DNA from: Bacillota bacterium
Lineage (GTDB): Bacteria; Bacillota; Desulfitobacteriia; Desulfitobacteriales; Desulfitobacteriaceae
Length of the DNA stretch: 6,723 nt
Reading direction: 5' to 3'
Assembly: GCA_023390635.1 (NCBI GenBank)
Contig: JAEWCM010000088.1
Span: 1 to 6,723 of the forward strand
A model generated the notes under the pieces. It ran no database searches, was not told where the DNA came from, and worked only from the letters and a program-made list of their open reading frames with translations. Below are positions 1 to 5,803 of the stretch, in pieces. The position numbers and the translations under genes were made by a program. The first letter of the stretch is position 1. Each line of letters opens with the position of its first letter.

Positions 1-1
1 C

Positions 2-46
2 ATGACACCGATGGAATTCCACAATAATTACCAGCAAGCTGCATAA
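2..46 (+). CDS. C-terminal tail of a probable IS3-family transposase (partial)
   Basis: The frame starting at base 2 is open from the window edge to a TAA at 44-46 and encodes MTPMEFHNNYQQAA. The pattern (M/L)-(T/S)-P-x-(E/Q)-(F/Y) close to the stop is typical of the C-terminus of IS3-family OrfB integrases, just past the DDE catalytic core. Only 14 residues are present, so no catalytic residue is visible. The other two plus frames give no comparable match. A gene unrelated to transposition remains possible, but the terminal-repeat-like sequence downstream favours an IS. Confidence 0.4.
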   Translation: MTPMEFHNNYQQAA

Positions 47-50
47 AGAA

Positions 51-77
51 ACTGCCCGCCGGAAACCAGCAGGCAGT
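51..77. terminator. Imperfect hairpin behind the transposase tail
   Basis: ACTGCC (51-56) pairs with GGCAGT (72-77). After a C/A mismatch, GC (58-59) pairs with GC (69-70), and after a second mismatch GG pairs with CC around an AAA loop. It starts 4 bases after the putative transposase stop and is followed by an A/T-rich stretch without a clean T-run. It may end the transposase transcript, or block transcription into or out of the element, as hairpins near IS ends often do. It could also serve the minus-strand LysR remnant. Confidence 0.35.
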
Positions 78-139
78 CACATAAAATTTATAATTTTTCA
101 TTGTCCTCTTGACGGGGAGCACACCAAAATCCCGGTGCC

Positions 140-766
140 TTATTTAGCTTGCGAAAAATATTCAATTAAAAATTGACTGAAATCGCGAACAGCTGTTGAC
201 CGGTAATGCTTTTTGGACCAGGATAACCAGATTGTGCGCTCACAAGTAGGGTTTTCAATATGCAATTGTGTTAAGGCGTCAGTATCAATTATTTGCCATA
301 AATATGCAGGAATGAAGGCAATACCAAATCCAGCCTTAACCAAGCCGCAGATTACTTCAGGTGTAGTGCATTCAAAGGCTATATTGGGTACGAATTCAGC
401 CTGATAGCAAAAGTTATCGATAATTTCTCGGAGACCGCATTCAGTTGTATAGTAAATAAGCGGTTCGTCGGCAATTTCTTTTAATTGGATGCTTTTTCGT
501 TGAGCTAAACGATGATTTGAAGGTACGGCTAAATAAATTTTCTCTGCGATTAAAGGCCTGTATTGAATTTCCGGGTGTTTAACAGGCAGGGAAGAAATCG
601 AAAGATCAATTTCTCCACTTGTCAGTAATTTTTGTATTTCAGCATGCTGTAATACCTAAAATAAGCGAAATTTGACATAAGGATGAAGACTCAAATATTC
701 ACTGAAGAGGTTCGGCAGCAACTCTGAGGTTGTGGACCCTATCGAGATGCTTCCTCGCTCAATAAA
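140..766 (-). pseudogene. LysR-type transcriptional regulator, decayed: effector-binding domain only, with an internal stop
   Basis: The minus strand reads through a recognisable LysR substrate-binding domain. It begins around 757 with RGSISIGSTTSELLPNLF, the usual start of this domain after the linker helix, and runs to a TAA at 140-142. The part after the break carries typical segments such as SGEIDLSISSLP, AVPSNHRLA and VKAGFGIAFIP. An in-frame TAG lies at 656-658 in the context KFRLF*VLQHAEIQ. The frame is the same on both sides, so this is a nonsense change (perhaps CAG to TAG), not a frameshift. The N-terminal winged-helix DNA-binding domain, about 90 residues, is absent: upstream of 757 the reading soon hits a stop at 803-805 and no helix-turn-helix is seen in other frames. 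With both lesions it should not act as a regulator. A short internal TTG frame (140-343) is probably not a gene. Confidence 0.8.
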
Positions 767-789
767 AATCACTGAGCAAAAAATCAGGA

Positions 790-818
790 TGTAAAAGTGC
801 GATCAGGCAAGTTATAGT
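790..818 (+). promoter_or_regulatory. Possible sigma-A promoter for the first GNAT gene
   Basis: TATAGT at 813-818 matches the -10 consensus at five of six bases. TGTAAA at 790-795, 17 bases upstream, is a poor -35 with three of six matches. It lies in the only gap between the LysR remnant and the first plus-strand gene. This is a consensus match only. Confidence 0.3.
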
Positions 819-872
819 AAAATGAAAGATGAGATGACAGGAAAATGAATTATCGAAATGGGAGGGAAAGGA

Positions 873-1304
873 TTGCTGAGTATCGAAAATGTGTCCCTAG
901 ATGATGTCCAGCCTTTAGCTGAACTTTATGAAGAGCTGACAGGCGGACCAAGCAATTTAGAGAAAATGGCGCAAAATCTGCGCAGAATAAAAGAAGATCC
1001 TGATTATATCGTGTTGGTTGCGAAAGAAGAGGATTTAATAGTAGGATCGGTGATGGGGATTATCTGCCTTGACCTGGTGGGCGATTGCCGTCCTTTCATG
1101 GTTATCGAAAATGTGATCGTAAAAGGCTTATGGCATGGAAAAGAAATTGGTACACAGCTTATGGAAGAGATAGAGAAGATAGGGAGCGCGCGGAATTGCT
1201 ACTACACGATGCTGGTATCGGGAGGGCATCGGAAGGAAGCTCATCAGTTTTATGAAAAGGTTGGGTATGATTCAGATGTGCGGGGATTTAAAAAATATCT
1301 CTGA
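873..1304 (+). CDS. GNAT-family N-acetyltransferase
   Basis: This is a predicted cytoplasmic acetyl-CoA-dependent acyltransferase of about 143 residues, normal for a single-domain GNAT. The substrate is unknown. The N-terminal helices (DDVQPLAELYEEL, 5-22) lead into the central sheet (IVLVAKEEDLIVGSVMG, about 46-62). The family's conserved core strand (VIENVIVKGLW) is followed by the acetyl-CoA pyrophosphate loop HGKEIG (88-93). The end has the usual C-terminal pattern EAHQFYEKVGY. The loop normally reads (R/Q)-x-x-G-x-(G/A), so Glu replaces the first conserved Gly here. I chose TTG at 873 because GGAGG at 861-865 lies 7 bases before it. An in-frame ATG at 858 would place that site inside the gene and has no good site of its own. 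It is the first intact plus-strand gene after the LysR remnant, with 79 bases to the VOC gene. Confidence 0.85.
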   Translation: MLSIENVSLDDVQPLAELYEELTGGPSNLEKMAQNLRRIKEDPDYIVLVAKEEDLIVGSVMGIICLDLVGDCRPFMVIENVIVKGLWHGKEIGTQLMEEIEKIGSARNCYYTMLVSGGHRKEAHQFYEKVGYDSDVRGFKKYL

Positions 1305-1383
1305 ACATTTTATATCGCAAGAGGTATCAGCCCTTGAAAATGATGTGCTTTATTAAGAACCGGAGTCGAAGGAGGAAAAGACA

Positions 1384-1746
1384 GTGGGTATAGGGATCAC
1401 ACTGAATTCACTTTATCTTTGTGTTAAGGATATGGAGCGGGCCATTGGTTTTTATGAAAGATTTTTGGAGCGGCCGGTTACTGAAAAAGACGAGATATTC
1501 AGCATCTTCGATGTGGACGGATTTAGATTTTGTCTGTTTGACAATAATAAAGCAGGGGAGAGTGTGGCATGGGGAGACAACTGCCTGCCCAGTTTCCAGA
1601 TCGATACGCTGGAGAGTTTATTAAAGAAGATAGAGGAATTGCAAGTGGAGATAGTCTTTCCCCTGACATCCATCAAGGATAATTGGGTATTGGAGTTTAA
1701 AGACAGTGAAGGAAATGACATTGAAGTATATTGCAGAAGGCAGTAG
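1384..1746 (+). CDS. VOC-family protein (glyoxalase/bleomycin resistance/dioxygenase fold)
   Basis: The 120 residues match one VOC domain made of two beta-alpha-beta-beta-beta modules. The first opens with LNSLYLCVKDMERAIGFYER (7-26), the hallmark 'strand, then D-x-x-x-(A/S)-x-x-F-Y' pattern. The second ends with FKDSEGNDIEVY (105-116), where E114 sits at the usual metal-ligand position. The first-strand ligand position, His in glyoxalase I, appears to hold a non-His residue (around S9-Y11), so a metal-dependent glyoxalase is not assured. Members act as isomerases, dioxygenases, thiol transferases or drug-binding proteins, and the sequence does not decide between them. The GTG start has AAGGAGG at 1369-1375, 8 bases before it. 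It ends 34 bases before the polymerase gene and is probably co-transcribed with it. Confidence 0.85.
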   Translation: MGIGITLNSLYLCVKDMERAIGFYERFLERPVTEKDEIFSIFDVDGFRFCLFDNNKAGESVAWGDNCLPSFQIDTLESLLKKIEELQVEIVFPLTSIKDNWVLEFKDSEGNDIEVYCRRQ

Positions 1747-1780
1747 GTAGTAAGAAAACGGCAGGAGGAGGCGGGAAAAG

Positions 1781-3001
1781 TTGGACAGGACGATATTGCA
1801 CTGTGATTGCAACGGCTTTTATGCTTCTGTTGAATGCATCCTCCGTCCTGAATTGAAAAAGATTCCGATGGCAGTGGCCGGTGATGCGGAGAATCGTCAT
1901 GGTATCATTCTGGCTAAGAACGAACTGGCTAAGGGGTACAATGTTCAGACTGCGGAAACCATCTGGCAGGCGAAGCGTAAATGCCCTGATCTGGTGCTGG
2001 TTCCCCCTCGCCATGATGAGTATCACAAATATTCTCATATGGTTAATCAAATCTACGAAAGGTATACTGATTTGGTGGAACGGTTTGGCATTGATGAGTC
2101 ATGGCTGGATGTGACTGGGAGTGAGCACTTGTTCGGAACCGGAAAAAAGATTGCCGATGAATTGAGGGAAACAGTCAAAAAGGAGATTGGCTTAACAATT
2201 TCCGTAGGTGTTTCTTTCAACAAAATCTTTGCCAAGTTGGGCAGTGACTATAAGAAGCCTGATGCCACCACAGTGATCACCAGGGAGAACTTTCCGGACA
2301 TTGTGTATCCTCTTCCAGTGGGCGCTCTTCTCTATGTGGGTAGATCGGCAAAAGAGGAATTGAGCCGGTTGGGGATTTATACGATCGGAGATTTGGCCCG
2401 GGCCGACCGCAATCGAATCGCAAAGCTTTTAGGCAAAATGGGGGAAATGATTCACGATTATGCCAATGGTTTGGATATCAGTCCGGTACAATCAGCCTAT
2501 TATGAAGAAGAGGTAAAATCCGTCGGCAATGGGATGACTTTTAAAAGGAATTTGCATGGATTACAGGATATTAAAGCAGGTGTGGTTGATCTTGCCGATA
2601 CGGTTGCAGTGCGGATGCGCCGGAAAAACCTTAAATGTACCACGGTCCAGGTCACGATCAAAGATCCTGATTTTAACGTGATCAGCCGCCAGAGATCTTT
2701 GGAAAAACCTACTTATCTGGCTAAAGAAATCATTGGTGTGGCGATGGAGATTATTCAAACAAACTGGAACCTGAATAACCCGATCCGGGCCCTTACAATT
2801 ACAGCATCAAATCTGGTGACTGCCGAGTCCGATGTTGAGCAGCTCAGTCTGTTTGGGGATGAACATGACACGACCCGCATCAAGCAAGAGAAACTGGAGA
2901 CAACCATCGACAGAATCAGGGGAAAGTTCGGGAAACATGCCGTATCAATGGGAGTAGTACTGAGGAATGATATCGGGATAAATCAGCCGGGGAAAGATTA
3001 A
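1781..3001 (+). CDS. dinB: Y-family DNA polymerase, DinB / Pol IV type
   Basis: This is a 406-residue error-prone translesion polymerase. The palm begins with ILHCDCNGFYASVE (5-18): D9 is the metal-binding acid and Y14 lies at the steric-gate position that excludes ribonucleotides. The second catalytic motif is GIDESWLDVTGS (103-114) with D105 and E106. The segment SVGVSFNKIFAKLGSDYKKP (141-160) is the conserved end of the palm. Helix-hairpin-helix thumb residues follow (YVGRSAKEELSRLGIYTIGDL, split at about 185-205), then the little-finger domain. QLSLF at 354-358 fits the beta-clamp-binding consensus and should recruit it to replication forks. Asn at 11 (for the classical Asp) and Trp at 108 match, from memory, a Firmicutes subgroup distinct from E. 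coli DinB. E48 and K51 sit where the triphosphate-contacting Tyr and Arg usually are. TTG start, with GGAGGAGG at 1764-1771. No LexA box was seen upstream, so SOS control is not evident here. Confidence 0.93.
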   Translation: MDRTILHCDCNGFYASVECILRPELKKIPMAVAGDAENRHGIILAKNELAKGYNVQTAETIWQAKRKCPDLVLVPPRHDEYHKYSHMVNQIYERYTDLVERFGIDESWLDVTGSEHLFGTGKKIADELRETVKKEIGLTISVGVSFNKIFAKLGSDYKKPDATTVITRENFPDIVYPLPVGALLYVGRSAKEELSRLGIYTIGDLARADRNRIAKLLGKMGEMIHDYANGLDISPVQSAYYEEEVKSVGNGMTFKRNLHGLQDIKAGVVDLADTVAVRMRRKNLKCTTVQVTIKDPDFNVISRQRSLEKPTYLAKEIIGVAMEIIQTNWNLNNPIRALTITASNLVTAESDVEQLSLFGDEHDTTRIKQEKLETTIDRIRGKFGKHAVSMGVVLRNDIGINQPGKD

Positions 3002-3052
3002 TGAGGGAGAGTTAAGTTAATCATGAGGGCAGGGAAAATATCCGGCAAAAGC

Positions 3053-3081
3053 TAAGCAATATTCGAAATTAATGTTAAAAT
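3053..3081 (+). promoter_or_regulatory. Possible extended -10 promoter for uppP
   Basis: TAAAAT at 3076-3081 is preceded by TG at 3073-3074, forming an extended -10 (TGtTAAAAT). The matching -35 region at 3053-3058 (TAAGCA) is weak. It is about 70 bases before the uppP start, in the 150-base gap after dinB. It suggests that uppP need not depend on read-through from dinB. Confidence 0.3.
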
Positions 3082-3083
3082 GG

Positions 3084-3126
3084 ATTGAAACCATCGGCGT
3101 GATGAGTGGGAATGTAATTGAAACCA
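3084..3126 (+). repeat. 10-base direct repeat ATTGAAACCA in the uppP leader
   Basis: ATTGAAACCA occurs at 3084-3093 and exactly again at 3117-3126. The starts are 33 bases apart, close to three turns of the DNA helix, which is suitable for two protein copies on the same face. The second copy ends 25 bases before the uppP start codon. It could be an operator or chance, and no known regulator is recognised. Confidence 0.35.
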
Positions 3127-3151
3127 GAAATGAAATGGGAGTGAAAAAATT

Positions 3152-3988
3152 TTGGAATGGCTTGAAGTTTTAAAGGCAATTATTTTTGGAATTGTGGAAG
3201 GGATAACCGAATGGCTGCCTATCAGCAGCACAGGACATATGATTCTTTTGGACGAATTTATTAAACTTAATCTTTCGGCGGCATTCAAAGAGATGTTTTT
3301 AGTAGTTATACAATTGGGGGCCATTATGGCGGTGGCTGTCCTTTACTGGAATAAGTTGAATCCATTTGATTTCAAACAAAGACCCATGATTAAAAGAGAT
3401 ACGATGAGCATGTGGATCAAGATTATTGTGGCATGTATTCCGGCCGGTGTTGTTGGATTATTGTGGGATGATAAGATTGACCAGCTTTTCTATAACTACA
3501 AGACAGTAGCTCTGGCCCTGATCGTCTTTGGTATTTTGTTTATTGTGATTGAGAACCGCAACCGGGGCAAAAGGCCGACGATCACATCCATTGCTCAAAT
3601 TACTTTTCCGGTAGCTATCTGGATTGGAGTATTTCAATTGATTGCCGCTGTTTTTCCTGGAACTTCCCGTTCCGGAGCCACTATTCTGGGGGCGATATTG
3701 ATCGGAACTTCCAGGACAGTAGCAGCAGAGTTTACATTCTTCCTGGCTGTACCTGTGATGTTTGGAGCCAGTCTCTATAAACTGGCAAAATTCGGCCTTG
3801 TTTTTTCTCAGCTAGAGGCGGCTGTGCTGCTGACCGGCTTGATCGTGGCTTTTGTAGTATCCGTATTGGCGATCAAATTCCTGATGTCTTACATTCAGAA
3901 GCATGATTTCAAAGCATTCGGCTGGTATCGGATAATATTGGGATGTATTGTGATTATCTACTTCTTAGGCCGGACGATTGCAGGCTGA
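3152..3988 (+). CDS. uppP: Undecaprenyl-diphosphatase UppP (BacA type)
   Basis: This integral membrane phosphatase converts undecaprenyl diphosphate to the monophosphate, recycling the lipid carrier for peptidoglycan and other wall polymers. Extra copies are known to raise bacitracin tolerance. At 278 residues it is full length, since the family is about 270. The N-terminal signature GIVEGITEWLPISSTGHM (13-30) carries E16, E20, S26 and H29, matching E. coli E17, E21, S27 and H30. The second signature FPGTSRSGATI (168-178) carries the catalytic Arg, R173. Hydrophobic segments along the protein fit the family's multi-span helices, with GTSRTVAAEFTFFLAVPVMF (185-204) the expected downstream motif. 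The TTG start gives MEWLEVLKAI, the usual length ahead of the signature, with GGAG at 3138-3141. It is followed 40 bases later by the nitroreductase gene. Regulation by the leader repeat is only a guess. Confidence 0.96.
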   Translation: MEWLEVLKAIIFGIVEGITEWLPISSTGHMILLDEFIKLNLSAAFKEMFLVVIQLGAIMAVAVLYWNKLNPFDFKQRPMIKRDTMSMWIKIIVACIPAGVVGLLWDDKIDQLFYNYKTVALALIVFGILFIVIENRNRGKRPTITSIAQITFPVAIWIGVFQLIAAVFPGTSRSGATILGAILIGTSRTVAAEFTFFLAVPVMFGASLYKLAKFGLVFSQLEAAVLLTGLIVAFVVSVLAIKFLMSYIQKHDFKAFGWYRIILGCIVIIYFLGRTIAG

Positions 3989-4028
3989 GCATTGTAAGAG
4001 AGTGGAAGACACAGAAGGAGGATGTAAA

Positions 4029-4598
4029 ATGATTCGTGAATTGATTAAAAAAAACCGAACCTATCGGCGTTTTGAGCAGAACTGTAAAATTACCCGTGAG
4101 CAAATGACGTCATGGGTTGATCTGGCCAGGTTGTCTTCCTCCGGTGCCAACCTTCAACCTTTAAAGTATTTTCTTTCCTGCGATGAGGAGAAGAATAAGC
4201 TGATTTTTCCTCACTTAAAGTGGGCCGGTTATTTTCAGGACTGGAACGGCCCTGAAGAAGGAGAACGTCCCGCTGCCTATATCGTGGTGCTGGGAGATAA
4301 AAGCATCAGCTCAAACTATTTCTGGGATCATGGAATTGTCTGTCAAAGCATACTGCTGGGGGCATGTGAGGATGGCTTCGGAGGCTGCATGTTCGCTTCG
4401 GCAGATAAAAAAGGATTGCAGAAAGATCTTGCGTTAGATGATCAGCTAGAGATTCTGGTGGTTATTGCTCTGGGGAAGCCCAAGGAAGAGGTTGTCCTGG
4501 AAGAATTGGGTGAGGGACAGAGTATCAGGTACTGGCGGGATGAAAAGGGTGTTCATCATGTGCCGAAAAGAAAGCTGGAAGACCTGATTATTGATTAG
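4029..4598 (+). CDS. Nitroreductase-family flavoprotein
   Basis: This is a predicted cytoplasmic FMN-dependent oxidoreductase using NAD(P)H, of 189 residues, typical of the shorter members. The N-terminal NRTYRRF (9-15) corresponds to the family's R-(S/T)-x-R-x-F phosphate-binding start. SSSGANLQPLKY (36-47) is the FMN/substrate loop usually written P-S-(A/S)-x-N-x-Q-P-W. A central helix (HGIVCQSILLGACEDGFGGC, 101-120) is the dimer-interface helix. EILVVIALGKPKEE (141-154) is the conserved 'G-x-P' strand end. The true substrate (nitroaromatic, quinone, enone or another) cannot be told. I chose ATG at 4029 because AAGGAGG at 4015-4021 lies 7 bases before it. An earlier in-frame TTG at 3978 would overlap uppP and add 17 uncharacteristic residues. 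It is probably co-transcribed with uppP and is followed by a strong hairpin. Confidence 0.9.
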   Translation: MIRELIKKNRTYRRFEQNCKITREQMTSWVDLARLSSSGANLQPLKYFLSCDEEKNKLIFPHLKWAGYFQDWNGPEEGERPAAYIVVLGDKSISSNYFWDHGIVCQSILLGACEDGFGGCMFASADKKGLQKDLALDDQLEILVVIALGKPKEEVVLEELGEGQSIRYWRDEKGVHHVPKRKLEDLIID

Positions 4599-4637
4599 AA
4601 TAAAAAGTGTAAATGAATTTCTGTTCGAAGCAATTTT

Positions 4638-4688
4638 AAAGAGCGTGCTGCTCAACATTGAATTTAAATGTTGGCGGCAACGCTCTTT
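4638..4688 (+). terminator. Long hairpin behind the nitroreductase gene, probable terminator
   Basis: The left arm AAAGAGCGT plus GCTGCT and AACATT (4638-4659) pairs with AATGTT, GGCGGC and ACGCTCTTT (4667-4688), with one base bulged on each side and two G-U pairs. That is about 21 pairs around a 7-base loop (4660-4666). It lies 39 bases past the stop codon. The T-run after it is broken (TTTcgTctaTTT), so intrinsic termination is likely but not textbook. Its near symmetry would let it work on both strands. Confidence 0.6.
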
Positions 4689-4731
4689 CGTCTATTTAAA
4701 AGAAAAGCATTCTTGCCAATAGGAATGTGGT

Positions 4732-4763
4732 TTGATTTACAAACTAAATCGTTTTAATATAGA
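4732..4763 (+). promoter_or_regulatory. Candidate sigma-A promoter for the last three genes
   Basis: Two overlapping readings are possible: TTGATT (4732-4737), 17 bases, TAATAT (4755-4760); or TTTACA (4736-4741), 16 bases, TATAGA (4758-4763). Each hexamer has four or five consensus matches. It lies between the hairpin at 4638-4688 and the next gene, about 50 bases ahead of its start, exactly where a new transcription unit would need one. Confidence 0.45.
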
Positions 4764-4810
4764 TAGTAAATGGAAGATGCAGGAAAGGATAATGAAGGAG
4801 GCAGAAAAGA

Positions 4811-5170
4811 TTGGGATTCTTGAAAAATTTTAAGACCGAAAAGCAGGCAAGCAGGAGAGTTGTTTTTGTTGCTTTGCTGGGACTCATTGTGGTTGTAGCA
4901 AGTCTTCTTTATCAGGTTCCCTATGGTAAGACCCAGGAAGAAGCCATTCATGTTTATTTGAAAAACGTGACCACCCATTATCAAATTCTGAACGAACAAA
5001 AGGCAACGGGGGACAGCGGTGCTACGGTTCGCTATGTGGTAAGCGCCGATTGCCGCTATAGCTGGAAAGGGGTTAATCAAGGGAGAAAGGACGGGAAAAA
5101 TACTTACTTTTTTGATCTTAGGCAGACGGAGAAAGGATGGCAGGTGGTGGGAGCAAACAGCGGACCCTGA
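4811..5170 (+). CDS. Small membrane-anchored protein of unknown function
   Basis: I do not recognise a family. The 119 residues begin with a short basic stretch (MGFLKNFKTEKQASRR), then one hydrophobic helix (about 17-35, VVFVALLGLIVVVASLLY). The positive-inside rule puts the remaining 80 residues outside the membrane. No lipobox Cys is seen, so it is more likely an anchored protein than a lipoprotein. The outer part has a helix (TQEEAIHVYLKNVTTHYQIL, 41-60), then alternating strands ending in TYFFDLRQTEKGWQVVGANS (98-117). That 'x-x-W-x-V' ending recalls small cone-fold (NTF2-like/DUF4878-like) extracytoplasmic domains, but this is only a shape resemblance. One Cys (81) is present. TTG start with AAGGAGG at 4795-4801. 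It is the first gene of a likely three-gene unit, 69 bases ahead of the GNAT gene. Confidence 0.75.
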   Translation: MGFLKNFKTEKQASRRVVFVALLGLIVVVASLLYQVPYGKTQEEAIHVYLKNVTTHYQILNEQKATGDSGATVRYVVSADCRYSWKGVNQGRKDGKNTYFFDLRQTEKGWQVVGANSGP

Positions 5171-5239
5171 GTTCGGATAATTTTTGCAGACAGCAGCTTG
5201 GGACGGGGAACTTGAGACAGTATGTGAGGAGAGAGACAA

Positions 5240-5779
5240 ATGGAACAAGAGTGTAGGCTGAGAAATGGGCAGGTTTTAGTGATCCGTCCGGCACGAAGAG
5301 AGGATGCAGCTAGGATCAGCGAATACATTAATCAAATTGGCGGAGAAAGCGACTTTCTCACGTTCGGAAAAGGCGGTTTCGCCGTGAGTGATGAGCGTGA
5401 AGGAGATTTTATTGAGGAACTGGCTGCTTCCGATCATGAACAGATGCTTTGTGCCTTGATTGGAGATGAACTGGCGGGCCATCTGGTGGTGACCGGAAGC
5501 GAAAAGCCTCGTATTCGTCATGTGGGGGAAATGGGAATTACAGTACGTAAAAAGTATTGGGGAATCGGGGTGGGAAGTGAGCTATTAAAATATCTGCTTA
5601 TGTGGGCTGAAGATTCCCATGTCATCCGTAAGATCAATCTGCGGGTGAGAAGTGATAATGAGCGGGCGATCAGGCTCTACCAAAAAGCAGGATTTGCGGA
5701 GGAAGGGAGAATCAGCAGGGAAATGCTGATTGACGGAATCTTTTATAGCTGCATTCAGATGGGTATTCTCATTGACTGA
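5240..5779 (+). CDS. GNAT-family N-acetyltransferase (RimJ/RimL- or SpeG-like)
   Basis: This is a 179-residue acetyl-CoA-dependent acetyltransferase. After a short lead, VIRPARREDAARISEYI (14-30) is the usual first strand and helix. The core strand HVGEMGITVRKKYW (94-107) runs into the pyrophosphate-binding loop K-Y-W-G-I-G-V-G (105-112), which fits (R/Q)-x-x-G-x-(G/A). The end SDNERAIRLYQKAGFAEEGR (138-157) is the classic acetyltransferase motif B, and the pattern of a following strand (REMLIDGIFYSCIQMG, 160-175) resembles ribosomal-protein or polyamine N-acetyltransferases. The acceptor cannot be assigned. ATG start, with GAGGAG at 5226-5231 and an 8-base gap. It ends 24 bases before the VanW-family gene, so the two are probably co-transcribed. 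Confidence 0.92.
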   Translation: MEQECRLRNGQVLVIRPARREDAARISEYINQIGGESDFLTFGKGGFAVSDEREGDFIEELAASDHEQMLCALIGDELAGHLVVTGSEKPRIRHVGEMGITVRKKYWGIGVGSELLKYLLMWAEDSHVIRKINLRVRSDNERAIRLYQKAGFAEEGRISREMLIDGIFYSCIQMGILID

Positions 5780-5803
5780 ATGTAAAGTGAAGAGGGAGAA
5801 TTT

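Larger units (their letters stand above)
1..126 (+). mobile_element. Right end of an IS3-family insertion sequence (left part outside the window)
   Basis: Three signs coincide. An open frame entering from the left edge ends with residues like the C-terminus of IS3-family transposases. A hairpin follows its stop. The segment from about 102 to 126 (tgtcctcttgacggggagca, then cacca) resembles the right terminal repeats of IS3/IS150-type elements, which end in CA. Read inward it starts TGGTGTGCTCCCC, with the TG dinucleotide usual for the family. The boundary at 126 is therefore inferred, and a 3-4 base target duplication would begin at 127 (aaa or aaat). The element lies 13 bases beyond the stop of the decayed LysR gene. 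The similarity is from memory of the family, and the left end is not visible, so completeness cannot be judged. Confidence 0.5.

Noticed and set aside
1747..1780. LexA/SOS box ahead of dinB
   Set aside because: No GAAC-N4-GTTC-like palindrome is present in the gap before dinB or in the gap before the VOC gene.
3084..3126. Two ATTGAAAC-containing repeats resembling the 3' end of CRISPR repeats
   Set aside because: Only 10 bases are shared, the period is 33 bases, and the flanking bases differ. A CRISPR array would have repeats of about 25-37 bases with spacers of similar length, and no cas gene is near.
3978..4028. N-terminal extension of the nitroreductase from an upstream TTG
   Set aside because: It would overlap the end of uppP and add residues with no family match. 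The ATG at 4029 has a near-perfect ribosome binding site.
4754..5248. Open frame of 164 codons on the minus strand
   Set aside because: It is antisense to the small anchored protein and its leader, rich in Ser, Pro and Leu with no domain pattern, while the plus strand has a good ribosome binding site and a coherent membrane protein.
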